Assembly: GCA_963781955.1 (NCBI GenBank)
Contig: CAWAHU010000003.1
Location: 620,001 to 684,000, forward strand
Direction: 5' to 3'
Origin: Bog-473 sp963781955
GTDB taxonomy: Bacteria; Actinomycetota; Acidimicrobiia; Acidimicrobiales; RAAP-2
DNA length: 64,000 nucleotides
Shown one piece after another: positions 1 through 9,638 of the stretch. The first letter of the stretch is position 1; every line of letters starts with the position of its first letter. The notes beneath the pieces were generated by a model, which was not told where the DNA came from, ran no database searches, and was given only the letters and a program-made list of their open reading frames with translations. Both the position numbers and the translations under genes were made by a program.

Positions 1-1920
1 GATCCCGACGGCCACCAGGTCACCGGCGCGGTGCAGCAGCTCGGCCAGGCCGCCGGGCAGGTAGAGGATGCACGCCAGGAGACCGAGGCCGCTGGTGATG
101 AACTGGATCGTCTGGTTCGAGCCGAAGAGCGACGGCAGACCTTCGAGGAAGAGCGCCCCGAGGATGGCGCCGGGGATGGAGCCCAGCCCGCCGATCACCA
201 CCATGGAGATGATGACGAACGACGTCGTCGGATCGAAGGTGATGTCGGTGTTGTTGAGCTGCTGAGCGGCGAAGGCGAAGCACACGCCGGCGTAGCCGGC
301 CATGAACCCCGACAGGCTGAAGGCCAGCAGCTTGGTGCGCAGGATGGGGATGCCCATGGCGGCGGCCCCGATCTCGTTGTCCCGCACAGCGACCAGGCGG
401 CGCGCCACGCCCTTGTCGCGCCAGATGCGGACGACGACGACCGAGAGCAGCAACACCGCCAGCGCGAACCAGGCGAACGAGCGCTGCGACGCCAGGCTGA
501 TCCCGAAGAGCGAGGGTCGGCTGACGACGGTGTAGGCCGGGTCGGGCAACCCGATGCAGAGCCTCTTGTCGATGCCCGGCACGGTGACGCACGGCGTGGC
601 CAGCACCGCGTTCTGCATGAAGATGGCGAAGGCCAACGTGGTGACGGCCAGGAACAGTCCCGGCACGCGCAGGGCGGGCAGCCCGACGAGGACGGCGACC
701 ACCGCCGTGACGGCGCCGCCGTAGAGCATCACGAGCACGAGCGGTACCGAGGTGCCGAGATGCACGGCGACCAGCGCCCCCACGGCCACCAGCCCGAACT
801 GGCCGAGGGAGACCTGGCCGGCCCATCCGGTGAGCATGGTGAGCGAGAGGGCGACGACGGCGTAGATGCAGATGTTGGCCATCAGCACGTCGTTGCCCAC
901 CGAGAGGACCAGGGGTAGGAGGCAGGCCACCGCGACGGTGACCCCGATGCCCGTCGCCGACACCCGGCGCCGGAGCCGGTCCACTCCCCCGTGCAGCGTC
1001 GTCACCGCGCCGTGCCCCCAGGAGCTGCGCTCGCCCGTGCGTGCCCCCTTGCGCAGAGCGCCGACGCGCACCAGCAGCACCACCATGACCACGACGAAGA
1101 CGATGAGCTGTTGCTTGGCCGGCGACGGCACGTTCCACTGGAGCAACTCGAGGAACACGCCCATGCCCACCCCGGCCACGAAGGCCACCGTGAGGTTGAC
1201 CATGGCGCCCACGAGCGCGGCCGTCAGCGCGTAGAGGAGGAGGTCGGGCGAGAGAGCCTGGGTCAGGGCGCTGGTCTGGTTGGGCGCGTTGAGGATGGCG
1301 GTGAAGGCCGAGAGCGCGCCGGCCACCGTCCAGGTCAGCGTGGAGGTGCGCCGGATCCACACTCCCGAGAGCCGGGCCGAGTCCGCGTTCTCCGACATGG
1401 CGCGCATGGAGAGGCCCCACGGGGTGAAGCGCACCGCCAGGACCAGGGCCACCGTGACCAGGGGCGCCACGATCAACGTGAGCACCTCGGTCGGCGTGAT
1501 CACGACCGGGCCGAGCGAGAACGAGAGGTCGAAGGGCACCGGGACCGACCGGTAGAGGTTGGAAGGCCTGATGAACGGCAGCGCGGTGAGCGCGAGCAGC
1601 ACGTAGCTCAGCCCGATCGTGGCCACCATGACCAGCACCCGGGGGCGGTTGAACAGGCGGCGCAGCACGAGCTCCGACACCGCCCCGACCGAGGCGGCCA
1701 GGGCGACCGAGAGCGCCAGCGCGAACCAGTACTCGAACTTGAAGTCCGCCGTGAGCTTGACGAGGAACACTGCGGCGATCACGCCGATCTGGCCCTGCGC
1801 GAAGTTGAGCACCCGGTTGGTGCGGTACACCAGCACGAGCCCCAGCGCGAGCAGGCCGTAGCCCAGCCCGTAGAACACGCCCTGGACGAGGACGAAGTTG
1901 GGAGCGGACAGCGCCAGCAT
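1..1920 (-). CDS. LivH-LivM fused branched-chain amino acid ABC permease (partial)
   Basis: This is the membrane permease of a HAAT-type (branched-chain amino acid or amide) ABC importer. It runs off the left edge with 640 codons visible. The protein starts MLALSAPNFVLVQGVFYGL, typical of LivH, and the LivH half occupies about residues 1-290. A linker with basic residues leads into a LivM half (about 330-625) containing MLTGWAGQVSLGQFGLVAVG, the usual LivM loop. The two halves are normally separate genes of about 290 and 330 aa, so this is a fusion. The ATG at 1920 follows the ATPase stop (1947-1949) by 26 bases, so the two are probably co-transcribed. No periplasmic LivK protein is visible in the window. 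The family assignment is firm; the substrate is not determinable. Confidence 0.88.
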   Translation of the reverse strand, partial: MLALSAPNFVLVQGVFYGLGYGLLALGLVLVYRTNRVLNFAQGQIGVIAAVFLVKLTADFKFEYWFALALSVALAASVGAVSELVLRRLFNRPRVLVMVATIGLSYVLLALTALPFIRPSNLYRSVPVPFDLSFSLGPVVITPTEVLTLIVAPLVTVALVLAVRFTPWGLSMRAMSENADSARLSGVWIRRTSTLTWTVAGALSAFTAILNAPNQTSALTQALSPDLLLYALTAALVGAMVNLTVAFVAGVGMGVFLELLQWNVPSPAKQQLIVFVVVMVVLLVRVGALRKGARTGERSSWGHGAVTTLHGGVDRLRRRVSATGIGVTVAVACLLPLVLSVGNDVLMANICIYAVVALSLTMLTGWAGQVSLGQFGLVAVGALVAVHLGTSVPLVLVMLYGGAVTAVVAVLVGLPALRVPGLFLAVTTLAFAIFMQNAVLATPCVTVPGIDKRLCIGLPDPAYTVVSRPSLFGISLASQRSFAWFALAVLLLSVVVVRIWRDKGVARRLVAVRDNEIGAAAMGIPILRTKLLAFSLSGFMAGYAGVCFAFAAQQLNNTDITFDPTTSFVIISMVVIGGLGSIPGAILGALFLEGLPSLFGSNQTIQFITSGLGLLACILYLPGGLAELLHRAGDLVAVGI

Positions 1921-1946
1921 CGCCCCTCGGACCGACCGCCCGCCGC

Positions 1947-4152
1947 CTAGCCGAGCCCGGCCGCGGCACTGCCGAGGAAGACGGGGCGCAGCAGGTCGTC
2001 GCGAGCCATGAGCTCCGTGGTCGGCCCGTCGAAGCGGATCTCGCCGCGCTCCATGAAGAAGCAGCGCTCGGCCAGGCTGAGGGCGCGGTTGAGGCTCTGC
2101 TCGACCAGGATGACCGTGGTGCCCGCCTCGTTGATCCGCCGGACCATCCCCATGAGGCGCTCGACGGTCATGGGGGCCAGGCCCAACGACAACTCGTCGA
2201 TCATCAGCAGGCGAGGGCGCGTCATCATGACCCGCGACAGGGCCAGCATCTGCTGCTCGCCACCCGAGAGCGTGCCCGCCGGCTGGTCGAGCCGGTCGGC
2301 CAGCTCGGGAAAGGTGGACAGCGCCTCGTCGAGCACACGCGACGACCATGGCGCGGTCATGCCGGAGCGTGTGCGCGCCGATGCGCAGGTTGTCGCGCAC
2401 GGTCAGCCCGGGGAAGGTCATCTTGCCCCCGACCAGTAAGGCGACGCCCTGGTCCAGGATCTGTTCGGGCTCGAGGTACGTCGAGTTCATGCCGAAGACG
2501 CGGATCACGCCACGGTGGGGGTGCGCCAGTCCCGACACGGCACGCAGCAGGGTCGACTTGCCCGCCCCGTTGGTCCCCAGCAGGGCAACCATCTCGCCCT
2601 CCTCGACCTCGAGGTTGACGTCGAAGAGCACCTGGTTGGTGCCGTAGAAGAAGTCGAGGTTGTGGACCTGCAGGGCGGGGATGGTGCCGCCCGCCTGCCG
2701 GCGCTTGCCCTCCGAGTAGCGCTCGATCACGTCCTCGATCACCAGCGTGATGTCGCGGCGGACGTAACGCGACCCGACCACGAGCAGGAGGCCGCCCACC
2801 GCGCACACGGGAAGGATCAGCGTGAGCGCCACGATGATCCCGTGCAGGCCACCGACGGCGTCGGACACGGCACCGAGCACCACCGAGCCGGCGAACCCGC
2901 CGAACACCAGCGAGTAGACGCCGAACATGGCGAAGCAAATGGTGCGCATCTCGGGCGGGGCGGTGGCGGCCAGGGTCAAGAAGATGCAGATGGCCAGCGG
3001 CGACACCGAGGCGTTGGCCAGGAACTGCAGGGTGACGACCATCCAGAGCTGGGGCACGTACAGGGACAGCACGAAGAGCCCCCCGTAGGCGGTGATGCAG
3101 ATGCCGGCGATCACCAGGGGCCGTTGCGGCGCCCGCCGGAAGTAGCGGTCGCCGAACACGTAGGCGATGGGCAGGCCCAGGAAGGCCGCCAGCCCGATGA
3201 TGGCGTAGACCTCGCTGCGCTGCGCCGTGTCGAGGTGGAACTTGTCGATGAAGAACAGGTTGCCGAACAGCGGTGCTCCGGTCCCCGCGAAGCCGAGGAT
3301 GGCCACGGCCACGAGCTCGTAGTACAACGAGCGCACCCGCAGCAGGCGGGTCACCGAGGAGCCGAGCAGCACCCGGGGCGCCTTCTCCTGCTGGGTGTGC
3401 AGGTCCATCCCCGACGCCTTGAGGATGTGGCTGCTCTCGTTGGCGCCCTTCTCGGGCTCCCGCAGCGTGAACAGGGCGAGGCCGAGGGGGATGCCGACCA
3501 GGGCCACCAGCAGGCCGTACCGCCAGTTGTGGGCGATGGTGACGACGTAGCCGAAGATCAAGATGCCCACCGTCTGCGACAGTGGGTCCGAGAGGTTGTG
3601 CCAGCTGAAGATACGGCCCCTCCCCTCGGTCGGGTAGGCGTCGGCCAGGTAGGAGTTGTGCACCGTGTTGTTCACCCCGGTGCCGACCGACGCCGCCATG
3701 TACAAGAAGGCGAACCACCACACGTTGGGCGACAACGCCATCAGCGCGCCGAACAGCGCGAAGACGAGGAGCGCCACGGCGGCCACCACCTTGCGGCTGC
3801 CCCGGTCGGCCCACAGGGCGAGCGGGACCGCCCACAGGAGCTGCGAGACCTGCGCGATGAAGGCCACTGCGCCCAGCGCGGCGTTGGACATGTGGAACGA
3901 CGTCTCGAGGTTCCGGCCGATCAGCGTGATGCCGTTCCCGAACGTGCCCGGGACGAGCGCGGCGGCCGTCAAGAGCACCAGCGGGGCCCAGCCGCTCTGG
4001 TTGAGGATCCCGACGAGCGGCGGCGGCTTGCCCTCGCCCGTCCCCGGCATGACGGCCAGGTCGGCGACCACGTCGGCGTCCTTGACCTGTGCCACCGCTT
4101 CTCTCAGCAGGTCATCGGGCACCGCGAAGTCAAAGACCGGTGCGTCGGGCAT
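1947..4152 (-). CDS. MFS transporter - LivF-type ABC ATPase fusion (frame interrupted)
   Basis: The protein starts MPDAPVFDFAVPDDLL. Residues of about 45-480 form a 12-TM major-facilitator domain (for example ALWADRGSRKVVAAVALLVF and GVNNTVHNSYLADAYP). A LivF-type ATPase follows with Walker A LLGTNGAGKST, signature LSGGEQQMLALSR and Walker B RLLMIDELSLGLAP. The frame breaks between LRIGAHTLRHDR and VLDEALSTFPEL (about 2345-2370): the ATPase C-terminus lies one base further on (+1). Without the shift, the first frame stays open straight into the LivH-LivM gene. An MFS domain joined to an ABC ATPase is unusual; the pair with LivHM suggests a condensed importer. The ATPase part is certain. The break is probably a sequence error, but a genuine disruption cannot be excluded. 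Confidence 0.75.
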
Positions 4153-4209
4153 TGGCGGGACTCTATCCCTGACACCTGTGTCAGGCTCGGGTGCGCTCCC
4201 GGTCCGGCG

Positions 4210-5686
4210 TCACGGCCCGTTGCGCCCGCCGGGGGGCAGCGTGTCGGTGGCGGCGATGACCGACTCGGCGACGTGGTCGACCATGGGCCGCAGGCCCCGG
4301 TAGATGTCGACGGACGCCGGATCGGGCTCGATCGCCTCCTCGACGGGGTCGAGCTGCTCGAGCGTCAGGCCCATCCCGAGTGCCCGTCCGGCCAACGAGC
4401 GCGGCGCCGGCCGAGGCCGCCTCGCCTGACCGGTGGCGAACCGCGGAGACGCCGAGGACGGACGTGAGCACCTCCACCCAGACGGGCAGCCCCGAGCCGG
4501 CGCCGCCCAGGGTCACGCCCTCGGCGGCCGAGCCGCCCAGGCGGCCCACCGTCACGACCTCCATGACCCGTAGCACGTCCCACGCCACCGCCTCCATGAC
4601 GGCACGCGCCAGGTCGCTGGCCCCGTGGGCCGCGCCGAGGCCGACGAACCCAGCCCGGGCCTCGTCCCGCCACCACGGGGCGCGGGCACCGTCCAGCCAC
4701 GGCACCGCCACCACGCCGCGCGCACCGGGCGGGCTCTCGCCGGCCAGTCGGGCCAGCTCGTTCGGGGTGCTCCCGAGCAGGCGCCCCAACCAGGCCAGGA
4801 ACGACCCGGCGGCCGACAGCCCGCCTTCGAGCAGCCACCCGCCACCGGCGGCACGCGTCACCACGGCGCCGGCCGGCGACGGCACCGGGCGCTCGTGCAC
4901 GGGCACCGACACGTTGCCCGTCGTGCCCCAACTCACCATCGGGTGGTCCTCCGACGCACCCGAGCCGAGGACCTCGCACTGGCGGTCACCGGCGCCGATC
5001 ACGACAGGGACGCCCGGCCGAAGCCCGAGCTCGGCGCCGGGCACCGACTTGAGCTGCCCCACCACGGTGTCCGAGGAGACGACGCTGGGGAGCTTGCCCA
5101 GAGCCGGACCGGCCAACTCGCGCACTGCGTTGCCGTCGAAGTCGTACAGGCCGCTGCGCGAGGCGAAGGTGGCGTCCGTCACGAACTGGTCCGTCATGCG
5201 GAACAACACCAGGTCGCGGGGCGACAGGATCACGTGGGCCGCCTCGAGTCGCTCGGGCTGGTGCTCGGCCAGCCAGGCCAGCTTGGCCGCCACCGCCCCG
5301 GCATCGAGGGGGATGCCCGTGCGGGCACGGTTGATGTCGTCGCCCCCCATGCGCTCGGCCAGCGTCCGCGCCGCGGCGGCGGCGCGGGCGTCGGACCACA
5401 AGATCCCCCGGCCGATCGGCTCACCCTGGGCCGTCACGGGGACGAAGGTCTGCCGCGCCCCGGAGCACACCACCACATCCACCTCACTGAAAGCCAGGGG
5501 GGCCTGGGCGCGGGCCTCGGCGCAGGCGATGACGAGCGAGGTCCACCAGCGCAGTGGCTCCTGCTCGGCCCAGCCCACCTGCGGGTGCGTCGTCGTGAGC
5601 TCGGAACGCGCCATGGCGGCCATCCCGCCGTCGTCCCACAGGCCCACCTTGGTGACGCTCGTCCCGAAGTCGATGGTGAGGATCAC
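4210..5686 (-). CDS. FGGY-family carbohydrate kinase (frame interrupted near 3' end)
   Basis: This ATP-dependent sugar kinase is of the xylulokinase/gluconokinase superfamily. The GTG start gives VILTIDFGTSVTKVGLWDD, the N-terminal phosphate-binding motif, and overlaps the aldolase stop in a GTGA. Other marks are GWAEQEPLRWW, GAGDRQCEVLGSG and the C-terminal ATP-site segment EGVTLGGAGSGLPVWVEVL. After SAGAALVG (about 4390) the expected C-terminus (ALGMGLTLEQLDPVEEA) continues in the +1 frame and ends at 4210; the unshifted frame would read arginine-rich nonsense to 4181. The length, about 490 aa, matches the family. The substrate cannot be named from sequence. Clustering with GH4, aldolase and dehydrogenase genes suggests it phosphorylates a keto-sugar released from a glycoside. 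Confidence 0.85.
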
Positions 5687-6450
5687 CGGCCGTGCACCAG
5701 GGCATCGACGAGGCCGGCCATCTCGGCCGGATCGGGATCCTGGTAGATGGTGCGTCCCATGGCCATGCCGGCACCGCCTCCTTCCATCACGTCGCGCACT
5801 TCGTCGAGCACCTTCTCCCTCCCGGCATCGCTGCGGGGGCCCCCCAAGAAGAGCACGGGGACGCTCACGCTTGCCACGACGCGGGCCACGGCACGCTGCC
5901 GCTCCGCTCCGGGCGCAGTGGCGGGCACCGGGACCTTGATCACCGGAGCGCCCATGTCGTGCGCAATGACGGCGGCCAGCACGACCGAGTCGGTGTCGCG
6001 GCGGATCCGCCCGCCCTCCCACATGAGCGGCTCGATCAGCGCCTCGATCCCCTCCTGGCGCGCCTGCTCGAGCACCTGGCCCAGCAGCTCCAGGGCGGAG
6101 GCCGTGACCGGGTCGCCCATGTCGATGCGCGTCATGTGCTTGACCCCCGTCCAGCCGTCGGCGGCCGCCCGCCGCACCCCCGCCACCAGGCGGTCGTCGA
6201 GCTCGAAGACCGAACCGGCCAACCCCGTGCGGTTCACGGAGAGGTAGGTGCGGTGCAGCGCGCCGACATGGCCGGCCGCGGCCAGGCCGGCCAGCGGCTG
6301 CTGGGTGGCCAGGATCCCGTCACAGAACGGCAGCGCCCGGGCCAGCGCGCCGAAGAACTCCTGCCAGTTCTCCGTGGTGCGCACGGCGCGGGCCCGGTGG
6401 TCGGCGGCCAGGATCAGTGCCGGTGTGGGGAGCGGCCCGGTCGGGGTCAT
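5683..6450 (-). CDS. Class I aldolase, DeoC/LacD/FbaB-like
   Basis: A 255-aa TIM-barrel aldolase starting MTPTGPLPTPALILAADHRA. Segments LILAADHRARA, GVKHMTRIDMGD, IEPLMWEGGR, APVIKVPVPAT and FLGGPRSDA follow the pattern of class I DhnA/LacD-type aldolases; the lysine in VIKVPVP is the likely Schiff-base residue. The start overlaps the upstream dehydrogenase stop (ATGA) and the stop overlaps the kinase start (GTGA), so translation is probably coupled. In context it would split a phosphorylated keto-sugar made by the adjacent FGGY kinase. The exact substrate (tagatose, fructose, sulfo-sugar or other) is not established. Confidence 0.82.
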   Translation of the reverse strand: MTPTGPLPTPALILAADHRARAVRTTENWQEFFGALARALPFCDGILATQQPLAGLAAAGHVGALHRTYLSVNRTGLAGSVFELDDRLVAGVRRAAADGWTGVKHMTRIDMGDPVTASALELLGQVLEQARQEGIEALIEPLMWEGGRIRRDTDSVVLAAVIAHDMGAPVIKVPVPATAPGAERQRAVARVVASVSVPVLFLGGPRSDAGREKVLDEVRDVMEGGGAGMAMGRTIYQDPDPAEMAGLVDALVHGR

Positions 6451-7389
6451 ACCGCGCCGGGCACGCCGGCCACGCCGGGCACGCCGGCCGCGCCGGGCAC
6501 GCCGGGCACGCCGGCCGCTGACAGGACGACCTTGGCCAGCGCGGAGAAGTCCTCGCGGCCGTAGCCGGCGGTGCTGGCCGCAGTGAGGAGCTGGCGGGCC
6601 GCCGCCGTCGTGGGCACGGGGACACCGCAACGCACGGCGTAGGCCATGGCCAGGTCGATGTCCTTGGCCATCAGGTCCGTCATGAAGCCGGGCTGCCACC
6701 CGTTGGACGCCGGGCTCTCGGGTACCACGCCGGGCACGGGCAGCCGGGTGCGCACGGCCACACAGTCGCCGGTGGCGTGGGTGAGGACCTCGTAGAGCTT
6801 CGCCATGTCGACCCCGGAGGTGAGCGCCATGGCCGTCGCCTCCGCGGTCGCCGTCATCTGGGCGGCGTAGATCAGGTTGTTGCAGAGCTTGACCACCTGG
6901 CCCATGCCCGGCCCGCCCACGTGCACCACGAGGCCGGCGAAGGGATCGAACGCGGGCTGCGTCTCCACGAGTGCAGTGGCGTCGCCGCCGACCATCAAGG
7001 TGAGGGTCCCGTTGTGGGCGCCGGCCGTGCCGCCCGAGAGCGGGGCGTCGAGGTAGCGGGCGCCGGTGGCACCCACCCGGTCGTGCTGGGCCCGCTCGAC
7101 TTCTGGATCGATGGTCGAGCAGTCGACCACGGTCGTGCCTGGCCCCAGTGCCGGCAACATGGCGCCGACCACCTCGACCACCTCGGGCGAGTTGGGCACG
7201 CAGAGGATGACGACTTCGGAACTCTGGGCGACCCCGAGCGGCGATGCCCCGTCGGCGCGCACCCTGCGACACGGCGGCATCGATCGGCCCCCGGCCGCGC
7301 GACGACACGGTCACCTCGTGCCCGGCGGTCAGCAGGTGGCCGGCCATGGGCAGCCCCATGGCCCCGAGCCCGATGAATCCGATGCGCAT
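6447..7389 (-). CDS. 3-hydroxyisobutyrate/6-phosphogluconate-type NAD(P) dehydrogenase (frame interrupted)
   Basis: A beta-hydroxyacid dehydrogenase of about 313 aa. The N-terminus MRIGFIGLGAMGLPMAGHLL has the Rossmann GxGxMG motif. Next come VVILCVPNSPEVVEVVG, the substrate motif DAPLSGGTAGAHNGTLT, and GMGQVVKLCNNL with the catalytic lysine and paired asparagines. The frame changes by +1 at about 7255-7265, between IDAAVSQG and RADGASPLGVAQ. The C-terminus carries an unusual Gly-Val-Pro/Ala repeat tail that the family normally lacks. The stop overlaps the aldolase ATG. Probable role: oxidation or reduction of a sugar acid or hydroxy-acid intermediate in the same pathway. Confidence 0.82.
6453..6517 (-). 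repeat. 9-base coding microsatellite (GVP/GAA tail)
   Basis: On the plus strand the unit gcacgccgg is repeated about seven times with variants. On the minus strand it encodes a run of Gly-Val-Pro-Gly-type triplets at the extreme C-terminus of the dehydrogenase, immediately before the stop. Such near-identical repeats expand and contract easily, so copy number may vary between strains or be misassembled. Confidence 0.75.
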
Positions 7390-7425
7390 TGCGTGCCTCC
7401 TGGCTCCTGGCGTCCCTGGGTGGTG

Positions 7426-8778
7426 CTACGCGAACTGGGGCAGCCACTCGGCCGTGCCCGCCAAGAGCTCGTCGACCATGACCTCCATCACGGCCAGGTC
7501 GCCGCGCCCGGCCAGCGGATCGAGGGCGAAGGCCTGGGCGGCCAGCCCCCGGTCCCCCCGCAGCGCCGCCTCGACCGTCAGCTCCTGGGTGGCCACGTGG
7601 CGCCGCACGAGCTCGTCGTACGGATGCGGGAGGACGGCCCGGTCGCGCCCCCGGATGCCCTCGCCATCGATCACGCAGACCGACTCGACCACGGCGTCGG
7701 GCGGCAGGCCGGGCGCCTGCCCGGCGTTGGGGATGTTCACCGGTGCCTCGAAGGGCTCCCCGGTGAGCATGGCCTGGATCATGGGCGATGGGAGCTCGCC
7801 CGACTGCCACGTCTGCAGCTCCTTGGTCCCCGCCAGCCACGCGTCGACGTCGGCCACGTACCCGGCCTGGTGCGCCTGGCGACGGGAGATCGGGCTGAGC
7901 CCGATGTTGTACGCCGCGCCCCACTCGGACTCGGGCGTGAGGGCGAAGGCGACGAACTCGGCGATGTGCCGGTCCCCCGCCGCAGGGAAGCTGCCCCAGC
8001 GGTCGAGCAGGGTGAGCTTGAAGACGTGACGCCGGGCGAAGTCCAGCTTGGAGAACGGCTCGGCCTCCGGGCGCCCCTCGACCGGACGGAGCGAGGCCAG
8101 GCCGCCCACCTCTTCGACCAGGCCGCGCAGCACGTCGAAGCCGTCCGCGCCGTCCACCTCGAGCGAGGTCAGCACGGGGAAGTGGTTGACGCCGGTGACC
8201 GACGCCGACACCGCGTCGAGCGGCCGGCCCAAGGCGATGGCCAGGTCCATGCAGAAGTTGCCGACCTCGTGGCACAGGCCCACGGCGTTGATGCTCGTCT
8301 CGCGGCACACGGCCCGGGTCAGGCAGGTCATCGGGTTGGTGATGTTGAAGAGCCAGGCGTCTGGGCAGCGCTCCTCCATGGCCTGCGCCACCCCGACCAA
8401 TACGGGGACGTTGCGCAGGGCCCGGTTGATGCCCCCCGGACCCACGGTGTCGCCCACCGTCTGGGTGATGCCGTAGCGGGCGGGCACGTCGAGGTCCACC
8501 GCCATGGAGCGAAACCCACCCGTCGAGATGCAGACGATCACGAAGTCGGCGCCGTCGAGTGCCGCACCGAGGTCCGTGGTGGTGGCCACGGTCGCCTTGG
8601 CCCCCATGGCCTCGTCGAGCTTGTGCGCCAGCGCCTCCATCTTGGGCAGCGGCGCCGGGTCGATGTCCTCGAGGACGAGGTGCATGCCTGCGAGCGCCGG
8701 GGTACCGAACAGGTCCGCCATGAGCTCGGGCGCCCACTGGTAGCTGCCGCCGCCCACGATGGTCACCTGGGTCCCCAC
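7426..8778 (-). CDS. Family 4 glycosidase (alpha-galactosidase/6-phospho-glycosidase type)
   Basis: GH4 enzymes cleave glycosides by an NAD- and Mn-dependent redox/elimination mechanism. The GTG start at 8778 gives VGTQVTIVGGGSYQWAPEL, which places the Rossmann glycine motif at the N-terminus as in the family; an earlier in-frame start at 8835 would add about 19 unrelated residues. Visible motifs are the NP motif in LFNITNPMT, the metal-binding CHEVGNF and GVNHFPVLTSL, and DFVIVCISTGG. The length of 450 aa is normal. It is first in the sugar-catabolic run, with dehydrogenase, aldolase and kinase downstream. Whether the substrate is a phosphorylated or free glycoside is not decided. Confidence 0.9.
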   Translation of the reverse strand: MGTQVTIVGGGSYQWAPELMADLFGTPALAGMHLVLEDIDPAPLPKMEALAHKLDEAMGAKATVATTTDLGAALDGADFVIVCISTGGFRSMAVDLDVPARYGITQTVGDTVGPGGINRALRNVPVLVGVAQAMEERCPDAWLFNITNPMTCLTRAVCRETSINAVGLCHEVGNFCMDLAIALGRPLDAVSASVTGVNHFPVLTSLEVDGADGFDVLRGLVEEVGGLASLRPVEGRPEAEPFSKLDFARRHVFKLTLLDRWGSFPAAGDRHIAEFVAFALTPESEWGAAYNIGLSPISRRQAHQAGYVADVDAWLAGTKELQTWQSGELPSPMIQAMLTGEPFEAPVNIPNAGQAPGLPPDAVVESVCVIDGEGIRGRDRAVLPHPYDELVRRHVATQELTVEAALRGDRGLAAQAFALDPLAGRGDLAVMEVMVDELLAGTAEWLPQFA

Positions 8779-8839
8779 GCCGCCACAGTACCGTCCAGGC
8801 CGCGCGCCGCCCCGGTGGCCGCCGGCGCGCGGCACGGCG

Positions 8840-9616
8840 TCAACCGGTGGGTGACGAACGGTACGCGCCGTCCGCGCCGAGCACCGCGACGGCCGTGCTC
8901 ACGTTGAGCCCGGCCGCCCACACCACGTCGTCGGCACGCCCCCGTTGGCGGAGCTCCCGTCCGGACTCGGACTCGGCGAGCGACTGCGCCAGGTCCGGAC
9001 AGGCGGCGAACGCGGCCAGGGCGGCCGCGGCCTCGGGGGCGCAGGTGCGCCGCTCCGCCAGCTCCGCCACCACTGCCCCGGCACCGAGCAGGTCCTCCAC
9101 GGCCGGGCGCAGGCCCCCTCCGGGCCACACCTCGCCGCAGGGCACCACGGCCACCGGCCGCGTGCCGGCCACGCGCTCGGCGTGGCGCGCCGCGGCCGCC
9201 GCGTTGCGCAGGCACGCACCCACGACGACGGCCCGGCCGCCCGAGGCCAGGGTCGAGCAGTGCGAGCCGTTGGCCGACGGGAGGACGATCTCGTCGCCGG
9301 GGCCGAGCGAGACCAGCGAACCGGGCGACAGGTTCAGCCGGCGGGGGCCCGAGCCGTCGGCCACCTCGACCCCCGCTGCGGTGCCATCGGCCGGCCCGCC
9401 GGCGGTGCCCCCGGCCGGCCTCTGGGTGTGCGGCCAGGCAGCGGGTCGCACCGCGGCACCACGTGCCGTCGCCACGTCGAGCGCGGTGCAGAAGCGCAAC
9501 ACGTCGACGAGCACGAGCACCGCCACGTCGCGCAGCGCCGTGATCCCCTGCGGCCCCCACGACAGCCGGACCCCGAAGCCGTCCTGCGCGGCCCAGCGAG
9601 GCGCGCCCGGGGTCAC
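8840..9616 (-). CDS. comB: 2-phosphosulfolactate phosphatase (ComB) family protein
   Basis: The ComB fold is shown by RLSWGPQGI, VAVLVLVDVLRFCTALDVA with its conserved Asp-Val-Leu, LSLGPGDEIVLPSANGS, VVGACLRNAAAAARHAE and VAVVPCGEVWPGGGLRPAVEDLLGAGA. It is about 258 aa from a GTG at 9616, chosen because it leaves only 22 bases to the preceding GNAT stop and matches the family N-terminus. ComB acts in coenzyme M synthesis in archaea, but homologues are widespread in actinobacteria with unknown roles, so the enzymatic name is a family label only. Confidence 0.75.
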   Translation of the reverse strand: MTPGAPRWAAQDGFGVRLSWGPQGITALRDVAVLVLVDVLRFCTALDVATARGAAVRPAAWPHTQRPAGGTAGGPADGTAAGVEVADGSGPRRLNLSPGSLVSLGPGDEIVLPSANGSHCSTLASGGRAVVVGACLRNAAAAARHAERVAGTRPVAVVPCGEVWPGGGLRPAVEDLLGAGAVVAELAERRTCAPEAAAALAAFAACPDLAQSLAESESGRELRQRGRADDVVWAAGLNVSTAVAVLGADGAYRSSPTG

Positions 9617-9638
9617 CGCCGCACCGTCCCCATCGGCC

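Noticed and set aside
4181..4395. Arginine-rich C-terminus of the FGGY kinase in the unshifted frame
   Set aside because: The +1 frame carries the conserved family ending, so the unshifted tail is taken as an artefact of the break.
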